Below are positions 63,201 to 64,000 of a stretch of 64,000 nt of DNA, in pieces. Positions within the stretch are counted from its first letter, which is position 1. Each line of letters begins with the position of its first letter. The notes beneath the pieces are model-generated. The model made no database searches. It had not been told where the DNA came from and saw only the letters and a list, made by a program, of their open reading frames with translations. The translations under genes were made by a program, and so were the position numbers. Origin of the DNA: Theocolax elegans (taxonomy: Eukaryota > Arthropoda > Insecta > Hymenoptera > Cerocephalidae); assembly GCA_026168455.1 (NCBI GenBank), contig CM047427.1, positions 61,023,249-61,087,248 on the forward strand. The letters run 5' to 3'.

Positions 63201-64000
63201 TTCTTCCCGACGATGCATCGCCCCATATCAGAAAAGTGCACTGCCGATTCCTTCGGCAAGGTATAACAATGCCCACGGTTTTTCCATTAAAAAGCATTTG
63301 GGTTATCTAACTCCACGCGAGATCGATAATTTCTTTAGTTCTCTTTGGATTCGGTTATTATTGAGCGATTATCTCGATTTTAAATTTTACTTTTCATTTG
63401 TGTGCGAATACTTTTTCGTCGGATTTATGGTCGCAAACGTATTTACTGAAAGGCACAAAATAAGCCAATATAAATATTTATGGATTTGATTAAACGATGA
63501 GGTGGTACGTATTCGTAAACTCGTCTAAGTATAATGCGTTTTAGATAATAATAAGAATATAGGTATATATACATACTAAGTCGTAAAATGTTGTTGCGCA
63601 ATAAAGTTATTTTACCAGATTAATTTCTGAAAATAGTGTGTATATAGTTTCCAATTGATATTTCGATAACTAGGAACAATGTACGTGAACACAATGTTGT
63701 TGATTAGAGTAATCGACTAGACGCAGTAATGTTGGTGTAAGCGTTGTCTAAGCGTCTTAAAAAAAGGTTAGAAATAGCTTAATTGCTACTTTTATCCAGC
63801 CATACGTGTCCTTGCAACCCCTCGAACTCGTAGTATCCATTCCCTGGTAGAAAATAAAGCATCAGTTATGGTCGGTTCGTCATCTATTGACCATTTCAGG
63901 GTGGTCAGAAGATTAGACCAGAGTTTGACCATAGGTTGACCAGAATACGGACTACGCTCTTTAAATTTATAACCTCAAAGGTTGCCTTAGTATTTCGTCA
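60209..64000. other. Presumed long intron of the second dpr gene
   Basis: Upstream of the Ig1 exon on the minus strand. It should hold, or lead to, the exon with the first Ig1 half, which I could not find here. Includes a small GC hairpin (AACCCCC...GGGGGTT, about 60993-61020), a mixed-composition block at 61000-61250 and another at 62990-63290. No coding exon is supported. Confidence 0.45.

Noticed and set aside
1..64000. CRISPR arrays, rRNA, bacterial operons or prophage
   Set aside because: Nothing of the kind is seen; gene structure is eukaryotic. tRNA genes were not found by eye, though a covariance search could still detect one.

Overview
This is an AT-rich eukaryotic nuclear window. 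Its genes are split by short introns with GT..AG borders, and it carries many microsatellites and small inverted-repeat transposons. The gene content (translation factor eIF3e, a multi-Tudor germline protein, two Dpr-type cell-surface immunoglobulin proteins) points to an insect. A hymenopteran is my best guess from overall composition, but the sequence does not prove it.

Layout. (1) 1-1744, plus strand: the 3' nine-tenths of eIF3e. (2) 2532-3352: two small divergent genes about 300 bp apart, an 81-aa protein that may be an APC16-like anaphase-promoting-complex subunit (minus) and a 90-aa unknown (plus). (3) 4485-17756, minus strand: a tudor gene. Fifteen exons, joined in consistent phase, give about 2387 aa with ten Tudor domains. 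The central exons lie in a near-identical 3.23-kb tandem duplication (about 6469-9702 and 9703-12936). The 5'-proximal copy carries a frameshift and a truncated last exon. (4) 17.8-31.2 kb: a gene-free divergent interval with CpG-richer islands and two inverted-repeat transposons. (5) 31347-50043, plus strand: a complete seven-exon dpr gene (about 322 aa: signal peptide, two Ig domains, hydrophobic tail). Its large introns hold a second recent tandem duplication (1.74 kb), a 1050-bp TA-flanked element and a 71-nt miRNA-like hairpin. (6) 50.0-54.5 kb: gene-free. (7) 54468-60208, minus strand: the last four exons of a second dpr gene, convergent with the first. Its signal peptide and the first half of Ig1 lie beyond the window.

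How the parts relate: eIF3e is housekeeping translation initiation. Tudor is a germ-plasm/piRNA scaffold that binds symmetrically dimethylated arginines on Piwi-type proteins. The two Dpr genes are probably old paralogues that specify synaptic partners through DIP receptors. No operon-like linkage is expected. The most notable features are the two recent tandem duplications, one of which breaks or reshapes tudor, and the hairpin in the first dpr gene. Exon limits were derived by hand from splice signals and reading phase.
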